Below are positions 39,863-49,482 of a stretch of 64,000 nt of DNA, piece after piece (position 1 is the stretch's first letter; each line of letters starts with the position of its first letter). The notes below the pieces were generated by a model that saw only the letters and a program-made list of their open reading frames with translations, was not told the origin of the DNA and did not search any database. The translations under genes and the position numbers were made by a program. The stretch comes from Bacteroidota bacterium (GTDB lineage Bacteria; Bacteroidota; Bacteroidia; Bacteroidales; UBA4417), in the NCBI GenBank assembly GCA_013376995.1, contig JACAAZ010000021.1, positions 27,594-91,593 of the forward strand. The letters are read 5' to 3'.

Positions 39863-40331
39863 AATAAATAATAATTATGGGATTGAACTCGAATAAAGTA
39901 AATGGCTGATTTATAAGTAGAGTGGTGTTGGGGGAGTAATAATGGCGAAAATTAAACAACCTCAAGTCGAGAATAATAAGACAAGAGCTCTTAAAAAGTT
40001 GAATAAAGTAGACAGGTTTAGTATGTAAGATAATTTCACATAAATATAAGGTTATCTCATATATGTGGTAAGGTTTGGTCAGGATAATTTATAAAATAAG
40101 TTCAATGTGAAAAGATAACACTGATAGACGCATTGTGCGTGTATGAGTTGTCTGAATACAGGAAGTTTGACAATAATTGGTAATTGTTGTCATTCCCTGC
40201 CACAAATCCTTTCGATGTATAAATTCCGTTTCCGGTCTTTAGATATAGCTAATTGCGAAATTACATAACCGGCATGTACTTTTTAAGTTATTGGCAGACA
40301 GCTCCAGTTGATTTTATTAAAAATATTCCGT
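39863..40331. other. AT-rich gap between surface-protein and defence regions
   Basis: A 469-bp noncoding stretch between the zincin-like gene stop (40332) and the start of the giant gene (39862). It should hold the promoter of the giant gene. No clear promoter box, RNA gene or repeat was recognised. Confidence 0.5.
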
Positions 40332-41294
40332 CTATAAGTAAAGTCTCCTGATTTTGTTAAATCCTGTGACAACATACAAAGGCACATCCCTGTCATTACT
40401 TGAAAATTCACCTTTTACAGTGAATAGATCAGGTAGTATTGACTCCGGTTTTACTTTCATTTCTTTAATCTGTGAAGCGAAATAGAGTTGTGCTTTATTA
40501 GGCCCCCCATATGATTCACAAGCATGATCCCGGTAACCGGAGGGCATATTTTGCAGGTCCCAGCTGTATACTTTCTGTATCCGTTGGAGTGGCATATGAG
40601 ATCTGTTAGAAACGAGTAAGCTATTCAATACTGTTGCTTCTGCAAGTGCTTCTGATAGCCAGTTTGGTGAATGATGGACTTCCTTGTCAATTTCTGCAAG
40701 GGCTTTATAATGTGATCTGTGTGTTGTTAATTCGAGCTTGGTAGCATAACGTTCCGTTTGATAATGATATAGTTCATGTCGATATACAGCGAAGAAATAC
40801 ATGAGAAGTGTTTCTTCCCGAGTATATTTATCAGTTTTGAAATATTCAAAGAGATCTTCCGCGTGTTTCTTCAAAATTTCCGGGAAGAGATATATACCCC
40901 AATCACAATTGTGGTAATAGTGGAAAGGTAAATATAACCCAAATGCCTCTGTGCCATATAAAGAAACCAGATTACGGATCGCTTGTGGATCTAAGTCTGA
41001 GGAACCAATCTTATCTAAGAATTCTATAAGTTTATTGGCATCATAGATTTCAGTATCTAATAACAAGGAAGTATTAATCTGCTCTATGTGTAACTCAGGT
41101 GATACTGGGGATATGGTATCTAGATTTTCCGTCCAGGGAACTATTGAATCGATGAATCCCTCAGGAAGCAACGTTTGAAACGATTGACGACGAGCACATT
41201 GATTGTCAAGGGCATGGGGTATATATTTATTAAGATAAGCATACTCGGGACGGAAGGTTGTTTCTGCTTTGTAGAAGGACCAATGGTTTTTCAT
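40332..41294 (-). CDS. Putative zincin metallopeptidase of unknown family
   Basis: A 320-residue protein without a signal peptide. HELYH at residues 173-177 fits the zinc-binding HExxH motif inside a helix (YFFAVYRHELYHYQTERYA), and Glu215 or Glu219 in NWLSEALAEA, about 40 residues later, could be the third ligand. The helix-motif-helix spacing suits gluzincin-like peptidases. Everything else is unrecognised. It is the last gene of the minus-strand defence block, 74 bp after the coiled-coil/WYL-like gene, so it may be cotranscribed with it. A role in defence or toxin processing is only inferred from location. Confidence 0.55.
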   Translation of the reverse strand: MKNHWSFYKAETTFRPEYAYLNKYIPHALDNQCARRQSFQTLLPEGFIDSIVPWTENLDTISPVSPELHIEQINTSLLLDTEIYDANKLIEFLDKIGSSDLDPQAIRNLVSLYGTEAFGLYLPFHYYHNCDWGIYLFPEILKKHAEDLFEYFKTDKYTREETLLMYFFAVYRHELYHYQTERYATKLELTTHRSHYKALAEIDKEVHHSPNWLSEALAEATVLNSLLVSNRSHMPLQRIQKVYSWDLQNMPSGYRDHACESYGGPNKAQLYFASQIKEMKVKPESILPDLFTVKGEFSSNDRDVPLYVVTGFNKIRRLYL

Positions 41295-41368
41295 GAGTTT
41301 AATATTTGATAAACAAAAATTATTTTAGTGAAACTACTATGGTTTTTTTATTCAGAATTAAAATGAAG

Positions 41369-43726
41369 CTATTCATTGTTAGGAGGACATTCCCAACCTA
41401 ACAATTCAATTGCCTCACCAAATTTTTCTTTGTAATCAGCAATATCCTTTAGATCAATGAAATCCTGTAAATTCATTTCGCGCCATCCAAGATCATTATT
41501 GACCTTTTTTCCATCAAATTTTCGATAAATATTCAACGCTTCCTCTTTTCTCCCAGATAACAAGAGGTAATGGGCATAATTACCGGCGGTGTACAGATCT
41601 GTTTCTTTCATATACGATGGAATAAGCTTTGATATGAATTCACATAGCCGAAAATCGTTTTTAATTAATGGATACCATAAAGCCGCTTTAAATGATTGTA
41701 TGTTTCCAATTCCAAAATATTTCATATCAAAGAGTTGAATTGCTCTTATCCTGTGTATGTAAAAATTTCTCTCTGCATTCCTGAGATTACAAAATGCAAC
41801 AATTAAAGAGTCTTTTTCATCATAATAGTTTGCCCACTGTTTATCTCCATAATAATCTTGTGAATCAGACCGGTAACTTACAAACATGATATTCCTAAAG
41901 GTGATTGCTAACTTGGCATCACTATATTCTATTCGTATTGGACTATAACTATATATCGCTTCTTTAACGAGTTCTATTAATTTATCATCAGTTATATTAT
42001 CGGGATTATTGTAAAGAGGATATTTGAAGGGGGAATCCAGCCCTTCAACATCAAGAATCACCTCAAAGGGGAAAAAAGTGATTTTCTCTTCAACTAAGTC
42101 AAATCCTGAAATTCCAATTTTGTATACTTGTTTTTTGATCTCATAATCTTCAAGTATTTGATGATCTTCGAAAGGGTAGGTAGTTAACCTGATATATTTT
42201 TTATTGATTTGGTTTAATTTACTCTCAAGCTCAGAATAGTCAACCAGAGGAAGGATATCTTCTCCAGGAGGTACTCCTGTGAAAGGTGAGTCATCAAAAA
42301 ATGGATCATTAAAAACATCTGCTGAATCTATGTTTAAATATTTTTCTCGATAGTTATCGCTTGCATATCCTTCAGCTTGCTCATAGCTCCATCGGGGTAC
42401 AAATTCCGGATGAAAGTCCTCTATTAAGGAATCAAATAGAGACACATCGGTTATTTTTTTTAATATCGAGGCTATATATTTTACACAGTCTTCCCTATTC
42501 AAGTAGACTAGCTCTTCACTGAACCGAATAACAACCCAACCTTGATTTACAAAATAGAGATTGCGAAGGTAGTCCTGAGATCCTTTGTAATGAATTGGCT
42601 TGCGGGTTACAATATCATAAGGCTCGTCGATTTCGATATCAATACACAAGTTATATTTCTGCCAAAAGAGGGCAAGATCGGGACGATAACTGTAATCTCT
42701 GTTTTTAATACTAAGATTAATATTTTCAAGAATTTCTAAATCTGTAGCATATGTTTTTAGTATTTGGAGGGCCTCGGCCAATAAGGGCTCAGTAATACCT
42801 GTAGTAATGTTTGATTTTGCGTCATGCCATTTCAAAATGGGTGTATTCAACTTAGGATAAAAAACATCTGGAAAGTTATCGCTATCACCTTTATTGAATT
42901 GCCTCATATTAAATAGAAACACCCCCAGGTATTCAAATTCCGTTAACTCTCTCTCAATACTATTTTTAGCACGTTTCCCAACATTTATTCCTTTATGTTG
43001 AATAACAATACCTTCTATTTTCTGCAGCTTATTTAAGGCGGTTTCCTTAGAATGTTCAATTTCTGCTTTAGTAAGGCTTTGATCCTTTAATAGGTTCAAT
43101 TCAGACTGGAGACTTGTAATTTGTTCCCAGCTCTTGTCAATGGTCTGTTGTAAATTTATAATTATTTCACTTTTTTCTCTGGAATTTGCAAGTTCAGTTT
43201 GATTTTGGCTTAATGTTTCTTTTAAGCTACGAACCAATTCCAATTGTTTTGACTCAATATCTCTGTAAGAATCTATTTCAGATTCTATCTGAAGAATAGT
43301 ATTTCTCTGGCTTTCGCATTTTTTCTCAACATCTTTCAGTTTAGAATTAACATATTGAACCTTATCTGTTTCTACATGTAATAATTCAACAAGTTTCTCC
43401 CTTTCGCCAGATAATTCTTGATTTTCGCGCTTTATTTCTTCATATTGTTGTAGTATTTCCCTATTGCTAGCGAGTAAATCATCATTTTTAGATTTAACTT
43501 CTCCATTTATTTTTTGAAGGATATTAATTTCATTGTTATTTCCTTGAAGAATAAGTTCTTTATGATGAATTTGTTCGTTTAATAAATCCTGCTGTTCTAA
43601 AAGTTCTGTGTTTAATTGTTTATATGAATCATTTGAAGATTGAAGTGACTGGTTAATAGATATTAATCCTTGAATATCAATCCTAAAGAAAAATTTTATA
43701 ATTCTATAAACTATTTTTTTTATCAC
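41369..43726 (-). CDS. Coiled-coil protein with DUF559-like nuclease and WYL-like domains
   Basis: A 785-residue protein with a mosaic build. Residues 1-20 are hydrophobic/basic. Residues 25-235 are a long coiled coil rich in Gln, Glu and Leu. Residues about 345-425 resemble the DUF559/Vsr-like restriction-endonuclease fold: RPDLALF (Asp350), CIDIEIDEPYD (residues 361-371), then YLRNLYFVNQGWVVIRFSEE. Residues about 596-668 resemble a WYL ligand-sensing domain (IRIEYSD, LIVAFCNLRNAERNFYIHRI). The tail has a TPR-like helical pair (GNYAHYLLLSGRKEEALNIYRKF). WYL domains often regulate phage-defence functions, and the gene lies directly downstream of a type I restriction operon, 146 bp from hsdR. 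A nucleic-acid-targeting defence effector is plausible. Domain calls are by eye. Confidence 0.55.
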   Translation of the reverse strand: MIKKIVYRIIKFFFRIDIQGLISINQSLQSSNDSYKQLNTELLEQQDLLNEQIHHKELILQGNNNEINILQKINGEVKSKNDDLLASNREILQQYEEIKRENQELSGEREKLVELLHVETDKVQYVNSKLKDVEKKCESQRNTILQIESEIDSYRDIESKQLELVRSLKETLSQNQTELANSREKSEIIINLQQTIDKSWEQITSLQSELNLLKDQSLTKAEIEHSKETALNKLQKIEGIVIQHKGINVGKRAKNSIERELTEFEYLGVFLFNMRQFNKGDSDNFPDVFYPKLNTPILKWHDAKSNITTGITEPLLAEALQILKTYATDLEILENINLSIKNRDYSYRPDLALFWQKYNLCIDIEIDEPYDIVTRKPIHYKGSQDYLRNLYFVNQGWVVIRFSEELVYLNREDCVKYIASILKKITDVSLFDSLIEDFHPEFVPRWSYEQAEGYASDNYREKYLNIDSADVFNDPFFDDSPFTGVPPGEDILPLVDYSELESKLNQINKKYIRLTTYPFEDHQILEDYEIKKQVYKIGISGFDLVEEKITFFPFEVILDVEGLDSPFKYPLYNNPDNITDDKLIELVKEAIYSYSPIRIEYSDAKLAITFRNIMFVSYRSDSQDYYGDKQWANYYDEKDSLIVAFCNLRNAERNFYIHRIRAIQLFDMKYFGIGNIQSFKAALWYPLIKNDFRLCEFISKLIPSYMKETDLYTAGNYAHYLLLSGRKEEALNIYRKFDGKKVNNDLGWREMNLQDFIDLKDIADYKEKFGEAIELLGWECPPNNE

Positions 43727-43872
43727 AAGCGTTTAAGAGTTAATGAATTATAAAAGTTTAACCTACTCATTTAAGGGCAGCTTTCGTTATATTTTTGAGC
43801 TAGAAGGAATTTTTTCCAAATCTGGCATATACTCCTTCAATCTTCTCCAAAGTAATTCTCTAATTTGAATTC

Positions 43873-46839
43873 CTAATAATACTCCTTTATATACCCATAC
43901 GCCCTATCAAACAGCACCTGGTCCTTGTGCAATTGGTATTTCAAGAGAGCTTTCCGAAGCGATTGCTGGACTTCTCTCTCGCCTGATGTAGTGTTTTGCC
44001 AACCAGGAAAGCTTACAACCCTCACGATAGCATCGATATCTGTGACAATCCGTTCAACAACAGCAGGAGTCTGATCAGATTTTAATTCCAGGAAGAGTTC
44101 GGTTAATGCGGCTTTGGGCGTTTTTTGCTGTAGTAGAAGTTCCAGTTCTTTTTCGGCCTGGACGGTTTCTTTGGCGAGTTTGCAAAGTTCCTTTACAAAC
44201 TCTATGGATGTAATCAGGCCCTGTTCAGCTTTATCGCGTAATTCTTCCAGGCGTTCACTGAGCTTCTTGAATTTAGGATTGCCGGGAAATTTCTGGAATC
44301 GTTTGATCAGGATCTTCTCAAGCTTCTTAGCGTTTTTGGGATCCGGGTTGTTAAAGATGTTATCAATCACCTCGGCATCCAGAAGGAATTCATCTAACTG
44401 GTGAATTTCTCCTACATGTATGTTCTCATGGATCAGTTTGGTTGTCTGAGCACCCAAAGAGAACCACAACAGCTTTCCTATAGTGTCAACCGCAGGCTTT
44501 ACAGATACAAATACCTGGCTCAGCCATTTGTAATCCTGGTTATAGGGATTGAGAACTTGATCCGGGGAAAGGGATTCCCATAGGTTATATAAGTACTTGA
44601 AATCCTTCGCAAACGCATCTTTCTTCTCGTTGGTATTGATGGCATTCTGGGCAGTTTCAAGTCCTTCAAATCCTTCTATAGTCCGGTCAACTCCCTCAAA
44701 ATGCCTGAGTGCATTTTCCATGGCCTCGGGCAATTCTTCACTTAAGCGTGCGAGGTTGGTAATGATGTTATTCATGCTTTTCTCATCAAACTCCAGGGCT
44801 TTGGCGGCATTATCAAATACTCCAAAGTAATCCACTATGCGCCCGAAGGTTTTGTTGGGAAATTTCCGGTTGGTTCGGCAAATGGCCTGCAATAGCGTAT
44901 GATCTTTTATTGATTTGTCAAGGTACATGGTCTGCAAAAGGGGGGCATCGAAGCCGGTAAGCAATTTTGCAGTTACAATAAGGAATTTCAGATCAGAATT
45001 GGGATCATTGAAATCATCAGTTATCTTTTCCTGCTGGGCCTTATCAATACCCCATTTCTGCTTGAAGGAGTATTCGTCATTGGCCGACGTAGAAATTACC
45101 ACCTTGCTGGCTTCAGCGGGCAAGTACTTATCCAGTTCTTCCTTGTACTGAACACAGGCAAACCGGTCAGGGGTGACAATCATGGCTTTGAATCCCTGGG
45201 GAGCCACTTTTTCTTCGTAATGTTCTGCAATGTCTTTAACTATCCTGGCAACTCGTTCCGGAGCTTTTAAAAAGGCAGCCATTTTCGCTGATTTCCTGTT
45301 CAGGGCATCGGCTTCTTCATCGCTTAAGGCTGCGCTTTCCTTAAATTCTTCAAAGGCTTTGTCTATCGTTTCCCTGTCAACATGCACATCCAGCAGGCGT
45401 GGCTCAAAGTGCAATGGCAAAGTAGCCTCATCCCGCAAAGAATCCTGGAAAGTATAGCGTGAAAGATACCCTCCCTGGTCTTCAGTTGAACCGAAAGCCC
45501 AGAAGGTGTTTTTATCTGCCTTATTCACAGGGGTCCCTGTTAAGCCAAACAGGAAAGCATTGGGCAAGGCGGCACGCATTTGACGGCCCAGGTCTCCTTC
45601 CTGGGTACGGTGTGCTTCATCAACCAGGACAATGATGTTTTCCCGGGTATTCATATTTGGCTTCGCGTCCTTGAATTTATGGATGGTGGAGATGATAATC
45701 TTCCTGGTATCCCTTTCCAGCATAGTTTGTAATTCATTTATGCTGTCAGTCGATTCCACATTTGGGATATCGGCTGCATTGAAAGTGCCGGTTATCTGGG
45801 TATCCAGGTCGGTTCGATCCACCAGGACGATGACTGTAGGACTCTTTAATTCCGGGTCTCTGCGAAGCTTTTGTGCAGCAAAGACCATCAACAGTGATTT
45901 GCCTGAACCCTGGAAATGCCAGAGCAATCCTTTCTTTATCAGACCTTGCTTCACTCTCTCGACAATCAAGTTTGCACCTTCATATTGCTGGAAGCGGCAA
46001 ATGATCTTGATCCTTTGTTTCTTTTTATTGGATGCGAACAAGGAAAAATTCCGAAGTATGTCCAACAACCTCTGTGGACTGAGCATATCGGAAATTTCTT
46101 TCCCTATTTCACCGAGACCAAGTTGTTTGGCTATTGCATCCTCATCACCTTCGATACGCCAGGGAGCCCATAATTCCAGGGGACAGCGGATAGCACCATA
46201 AAACAGCTCCTTCCCCTCGGATGCAAAAGATAAGATATTGGGGACAAACAATTGTGGGACTGCATTTTCGTATACATCATGTATTTCGTGGGCTCCATCC
46301 AACCAGCTGACAGATGGACGGATAGGTGTTTTGGCTTCGCCGATCACAACCGGGATTCCATTGATCATCAGCACGATATCGGGAATTTTGGTTTCCCGGT
46401 GGTGAATACGGTATTGATTGGTGAGTATATAGACGTTGTTATTGATAGAGTCAAAATCGATAAGCCTGACCGGAACATGCCTGTTGTTTTCTCCAAATGG
46501 CATTGTCTTATCACCGCTCATCCATTTGAAGAACTCCTCATTAGCCTTAACCAACCCTACCTGGTTGACAGAAATCAGAATAGCCCTCAGCTTGTAAATC
46601 ACTTCATCTGCCAGTTCATTATTTGAGTTGATCGCAGGGTTTAGCATGATTAAGGCTGACCTTAATTCAGCTTCGTCCAGGACTTCATTCACACCACGGT
46701 TTAACACTTCTGCTGACTTATATTTCCAATCAGACCCATAGATTCTTTTAGGATCAGCAAGGGCACCCTGGTTAAGATTGACCCCTGTTAACTGATGGAT
46801 GATGTAATGTTCAACACTGTTGAGTTCTGTGAATGGCAT
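43873..46839 (-). CDS. hsdR: Type I restriction endonuclease subunit R
   Basis: ATP-dependent translocase and nuclease of a type I restriction system, 988 residues. The PD-(D/E)XK nuclease is at residues 153-170 (IPDIVLM, then GEAK with Glu168 and Lys170). The superfamily 2 helicase motor has Walker A GSGKS at 311-315 and DEAH at 407-410, then FGLTGTPV and a C-terminal motor domain with LLTGFDAP and ICRTNR. The helical C-terminal region contacts HsdM. All key residues are present. Its ATG directly abuts the stop codon of the ptuB-like gene, so restriction and Septu-like functions are translated from one message. Confidence 0.96.
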   Translation of the reverse strand: MPFTELNSVEHYIIHQLTGVNLNQGALADPKRIYGSDWKYKSAEVLNRGVNEVLDEAELRSALIMLNPAINSNNELADEVIYKLRAILISVNQVGLVKANEEFFKWMSGDKTMPFGENNRHVPVRLIDFDSINNNVYILTNQYRIHHRETKIPDIVLMINGIPVVIGEAKTPIRPSVSWLDGAHEIHDVYENAVPQLFVPNILSFASEGKELFYGAIRCPLELWAPWRIEGDEDAIAKQLGLGEIGKEISDMLSPQRLLDILRNFSLFASNKKKQRIKIICRFQQYEGANLIVERVKQGLIKKGLLWHFQGSGKSLLMVFAAQKLRRDPELKSPTVIVLVDRTDLDTQITGTFNAADIPNVESTDSINELQTMLERDTRKIIISTIHKFKDAKPNMNTRENIIVLVDEAHRTQEGDLGRQMRAALPNAFLFGLTGTPVNKADKNTFWAFGSTEDQGGYLSRYTFQDSLRDEATLPLHFEPRLLDVHVDRETIDKAFEEFKESAALSDEEADALNRKSAKMAAFLKAPERVARIVKDIAEHYEEKVAPQGFKAMIVTPDRFACVQYKEELDKYLPAEASKVVISTSANDEYSFKQKWGIDKAQQEKITDDFNDPNSDLKFLIVTAKLLTGFDAPLLQTMYLDKSIKDHTLLQAICRTNRKFPNKTFGRIVDYFGVFDNAAKALEFDEKSMNNIITNLARLSEELPEAMENALRHFEGVDRTIEGFEGLETAQNAINTNEKKDAFAKDFKYLYNLWESLSPDQVLNPYNQDYKWLSQVFVSVKPAVDTIGKLLWFSLGAQTTKLIHENIHVGEIHQLDEFLLDAEVIDNIFNNPDPKNAKKLEKILIKRFQKFPGNPKFKKLSERLEELRDKAEQGLITSIEFVKELCKLAKETVQAEKELELLLQQKTPKAALTELFLELKSDQTPAVVERIVTDIDAIVRVVSFPGWQNTTSGEREVQQSLRKALLKYQLHKDQVLFDRAYGYIKEYY

Positions 46840-47751
46840 TTATATTAAAATTAATGAATTAAAAGCAGATTCTACTATAAGTTTTATCTTTGGTTCAATA
46901 AAGGGTATTACAATTTGTTTGAAATTTTGTCTATTCAAGACAATATATTTTCTCAAAAATGTATGAGTTTTCTTCTCGATTTTACTTTGCGTAATTAAAA
47001 TTTTTATTTGATCAATAATTTTATCAGACAATGCTTGCAATGTCAATGTGCCATTTTCATATTCTATAAAATAGCAATTTAATGCTTCACAAAATCCATC
47101 AATAACATTCTCTCTCCTTTCTATTCTAAGTATCTGTCTATTTAATTTGCAAATCTCAATAGTATTTGTTCCACGATTATTTTTATCTATTCCTTTTATC
47201 CTAATTCCTATATTTTGGTGATCGATTTCAAATTCAAAAAAGTCTTCTGGTTTGTCTATTTCCGGATGCAATAAAAAAGGAACTTCATCAATCAAAGGTT
47301 TATTATAGGCTTTATTTTTAGCGAGATTTAAATCTGAATTATGATTCTTAAATATGGGGTTTTTAACTCTTTTACCAAGTATTGGAAATTTATTGTGTTT
47401 CCCGCCATCTCTATTACATTTCTCACATGATGGAATTAGATTTGTCCATTCATAGCATAGCCAATAATAGCCATCATGCATCTCATTATCGACTCCCTTC
47501 TTTGGCCTGTAATGTTCAATATCGGCTTTACAAAGCCTTTCACAATATGCACACTTATTTTTATAACTTAACGCTAACTTATCTTCAACAGCTGATCTGA
47601 TTTCATCTCTATCCTTATATGGGTCCCTATATATATTACTGGTAATTTTTGCCTTATTTTTATTCTTAGCTATATCCAATAAAGCAGCATATGTTTCCGC
47701 ACTTTTTAATTTGTCAGTTTTGTCTGATTCTGGTTTAACTACAAATCTCAT
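46840..47751 (-). CDS. ptuB: Septu-type HNH endonuclease PtuB
   Basis: A 303-residue predicted HNH nuclease of the TIGR02646/PtuB type found in Septu and retron Ec78-like defence. The metal- and zinc-binding core is clear: CAYC (Cys67, Cys70), DIEHYRPK (His80), YEWTNLIPSCEKCN (Cys109, Cys112) and GKHNKFPI. The start codon overlaps the stop of the ATPase gene by 4 nt, and its own stop abuts the hsdR start. In known Septu systems, PtuB is the DNA-cutting effector held by the PtuA ATPase. No reverse transcriptase gene is nearby, so this is not a retron. Confidence 0.85.
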   Translation of the reverse strand: MRFVVKPESDKTDKLKSAETYAALLDIAKNKNKAKITSNIYRDPYKDRDEIRSAVEDKLALSYKNKCAYCERLCKADIEHYRPKKGVDNEMHDGYYWLCYEWTNLIPSCEKCNRDGGKHNKFPILGKRVKNPIFKNHNSDLNLAKNKAYNKPLIDEVPFLLHPEIDKPEDFFEFEIDHQNIGIRIKGIDKNNRGTNTIEICKLNRQILRIERRENVIDGFCEALNCYFIEYENGTLTLQALSDKIIDQIKILITQSKIEKKTHTFLRKYIVLNRQNFKQIVIPFIEPKIKLIVESAFNSLILI

Positions 47752-49478
47752 TTTCTTCTTTTTTCAAAAATTGATATTAGTTCTGATTCAATTGTATCAT
47801 TCATGAATAAGTTAATTTTAGCTTTAACTTTATCATTAAATTCTAATTCAGCGAAAGTCTTTTCAGTTCTCAAAATTCTTTCTGTTTCATGATGTTCATT
47901 TGTAATTTCATCTAAATCAAAAATTGGCGAAGTCAAAATTGTATTAGGAAGTAAATCTTGAATATAGATTTTATCGTCGATCCTATTAATCAATACACCT
48001 TCTTTGTAGTCTCTTTTTACGACATATATGGCACTACTCTTAGGAGCTCCAAGAAAAGGAATAGGACTATGAGTTGAAACTAGAAACTGCACTTTGGGGA
48101 ATATGATATCTAAAGCTTCCACAATCTTTTTTTGGTAGGATGGATGTAGATGAACATCTATTTCATCAATTATTACAATTCCTTTAAAGTCACCCGGTGA
48201 AAGTGCATTCGGTTGCTGATCAAAAAATCTAACAATTAAATCTCCGATCATTGCAATTATACTTCTAATGCCAGAGGCCAAATAATCATAAGGAACAGGA
48301 AGGAATCCTTTATTATTTTTTATATCAAGTTCGGCATAATATGTTTTATCATCGTCGAATTCTCCTGGGAATAAAATAGTTTGTAGATTTTCTATCAAGC
48401 TATAAAACATTTCACGAATATTATCTATTCTGACATGAGCAATTGATGATCCTTTTCTTTTTTGTATTTCAATAATTCTAGTCCATAAGTCCAATAGAGG
48501 ATTACAATATTTAAATATACTGTCGCAAGCAGTAAGATGATATGTATCCATTGTTTTATTTTGTTTGGTGTCTTCAATGGTTAATCGACTGGCACCATAA
48601 GCAGCAAATCCTCTATATAGAAGTTTTGGGTTGTCCTTGTATGCATTTTTAGCATTAAATTCTCTGTTAAAAGTTTTTTGACCATCAGTTATATGTATGG
48701 ACACCTCATAATTCGAATAATCTCCATTAGTTAAGTATGAATGGTCATTACAAATAGCTGCTGCAATAGCTCTAAATATAGCTGATTTCCCACATCCATT
48801 TTCCCCTGTTAGGAAAATCCATTTTTTACCCAACCCAAAATTTGGAAGATCAAAATTAGATATTGGTCCAAAATTCTTAATAGTTAACTTGCTGATATTT
48901 AAGGAAGATTCATAAAGTCTTGGTTCTTGAATTTGGTTAATGGCATTTCTAAGTTTTACTGCTCTATTATATAATAATCGAAAATCCCGACCATCAATAA
49001 ATCCTATGCCTGGTTCTCTTCGATCTGCAAAAAAGGCTATCTCTTTTTTTAAAATACCATCAATTTCAACTTTTTCTTGCTTTATGAAATCATCTATTTT
49101 TTCAAGATATGAAGAAGGGCCTTCGATAGGTATTTTTAATTGATTTCCAGAAATAATTTGGCTAAAACCTAATGCGGGATATAGTTTATCCAAAAAGAAT
49201 TTGTTCACTAAATCAGAATTTCTTGCAGAAAATAAGATAAAACAGGATTCATCTTGATTAATAATGAATGAAATATTTGGTGTTCTATTCACATTATCAA
49301 ATCCGCTCCAGAACGAAATTGCTACATAATTTATACCACCATGAAACCAGTATCTTCTATCTAATTTATTTCCAAGGTTACTTTTTCTTAAACTAAATTT
49401 GAAACCCTCGTTTATAGAGAGAATTTTGCTGAGGTGTTCAAATAACTTATCTTGTATTTCTAATATTATTTCTTCCAT
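47748..49478 (-). CDS. ptuA: Septu-type AAA/ABC-like ATPase PtuA
   Basis: A 576-residue ATPase of the OLD/AAA_15 type that partners an HNH nuclease. Residues 1 to about 190 are an unrecognised N-terminal region. The ATPase follows: LTIKNFGPI, Walker A GENGCGKS at 225-232, a signature-like LASGIRSIIAM near 400-410, Walker B IVIIDEID at 434-441 and H-loop STHSP at 469-473. No C-terminal TOPRIM domain is visible, which separates it from OLD nucleases and fits PtuA. The 190-residue N-terminal extension is longer than I would expect and may be specific to this association. It starts 4 bp after the hsdS stop and overlaps ptuB by 4 nt. Confidence 0.82.
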   Translation of the reverse strand: MEEIILEIQDKLFEHLSKILSINEGFKFSLRKSNLGNKLDRRYWFHGGINYVAISFWSGFDNVNRTPNISFIINQDESCFILFSARNSDLVNKFFLDKLYPALGFSQIISGNQLKIPIEGPSSYLEKIDDFIKQEKVEIDGILKKEIAFFADRREPGIGFIDGRDFRLLYNRAVKLRNAINQIQEPRLYESSLNISKLTIKNFGPISNFDLPNFGLGKKWIFLTGENGCGKSAIFRAIAAAICNDHSYLTNGDYSNYEVSIHITDGQKTFNREFNAKNAYKDNPKLLYRGFAAYGASRLTIEDTKQNKTMDTYHLTACDSIFKYCNPLLDLWTRIIEIQKRKGSSIAHVRIDNIREMFYSLIENLQTILFPGEFDDDKTYYAELDIKNNKGFLPVPYDYLASGIRSIIAMIGDLIVRFFDQQPNALSPGDFKGIVIIDEIDVHLHPSYQKKIVEALDIIFPKVQFLVSTHSPIPFLGAPKSSAIYVVKRDYKEGVLINRIDDKIYIQDLLPNTILTSPIFDLDEITNEHHETERILRTEKTFAELEFNDKVKAKINLFMNDTIESELISIFEKRRK

Positions 49479-49482
49479 ATTT

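Noticed and set aside
46840..49478. Retron-type system, because PtuA/PtuB-like genes occur in retron Ec78
   Set aside because: No reverse transcriptase gene and no msr/msd-like structured region was seen nearby; the pair fits stand-alone Septu.
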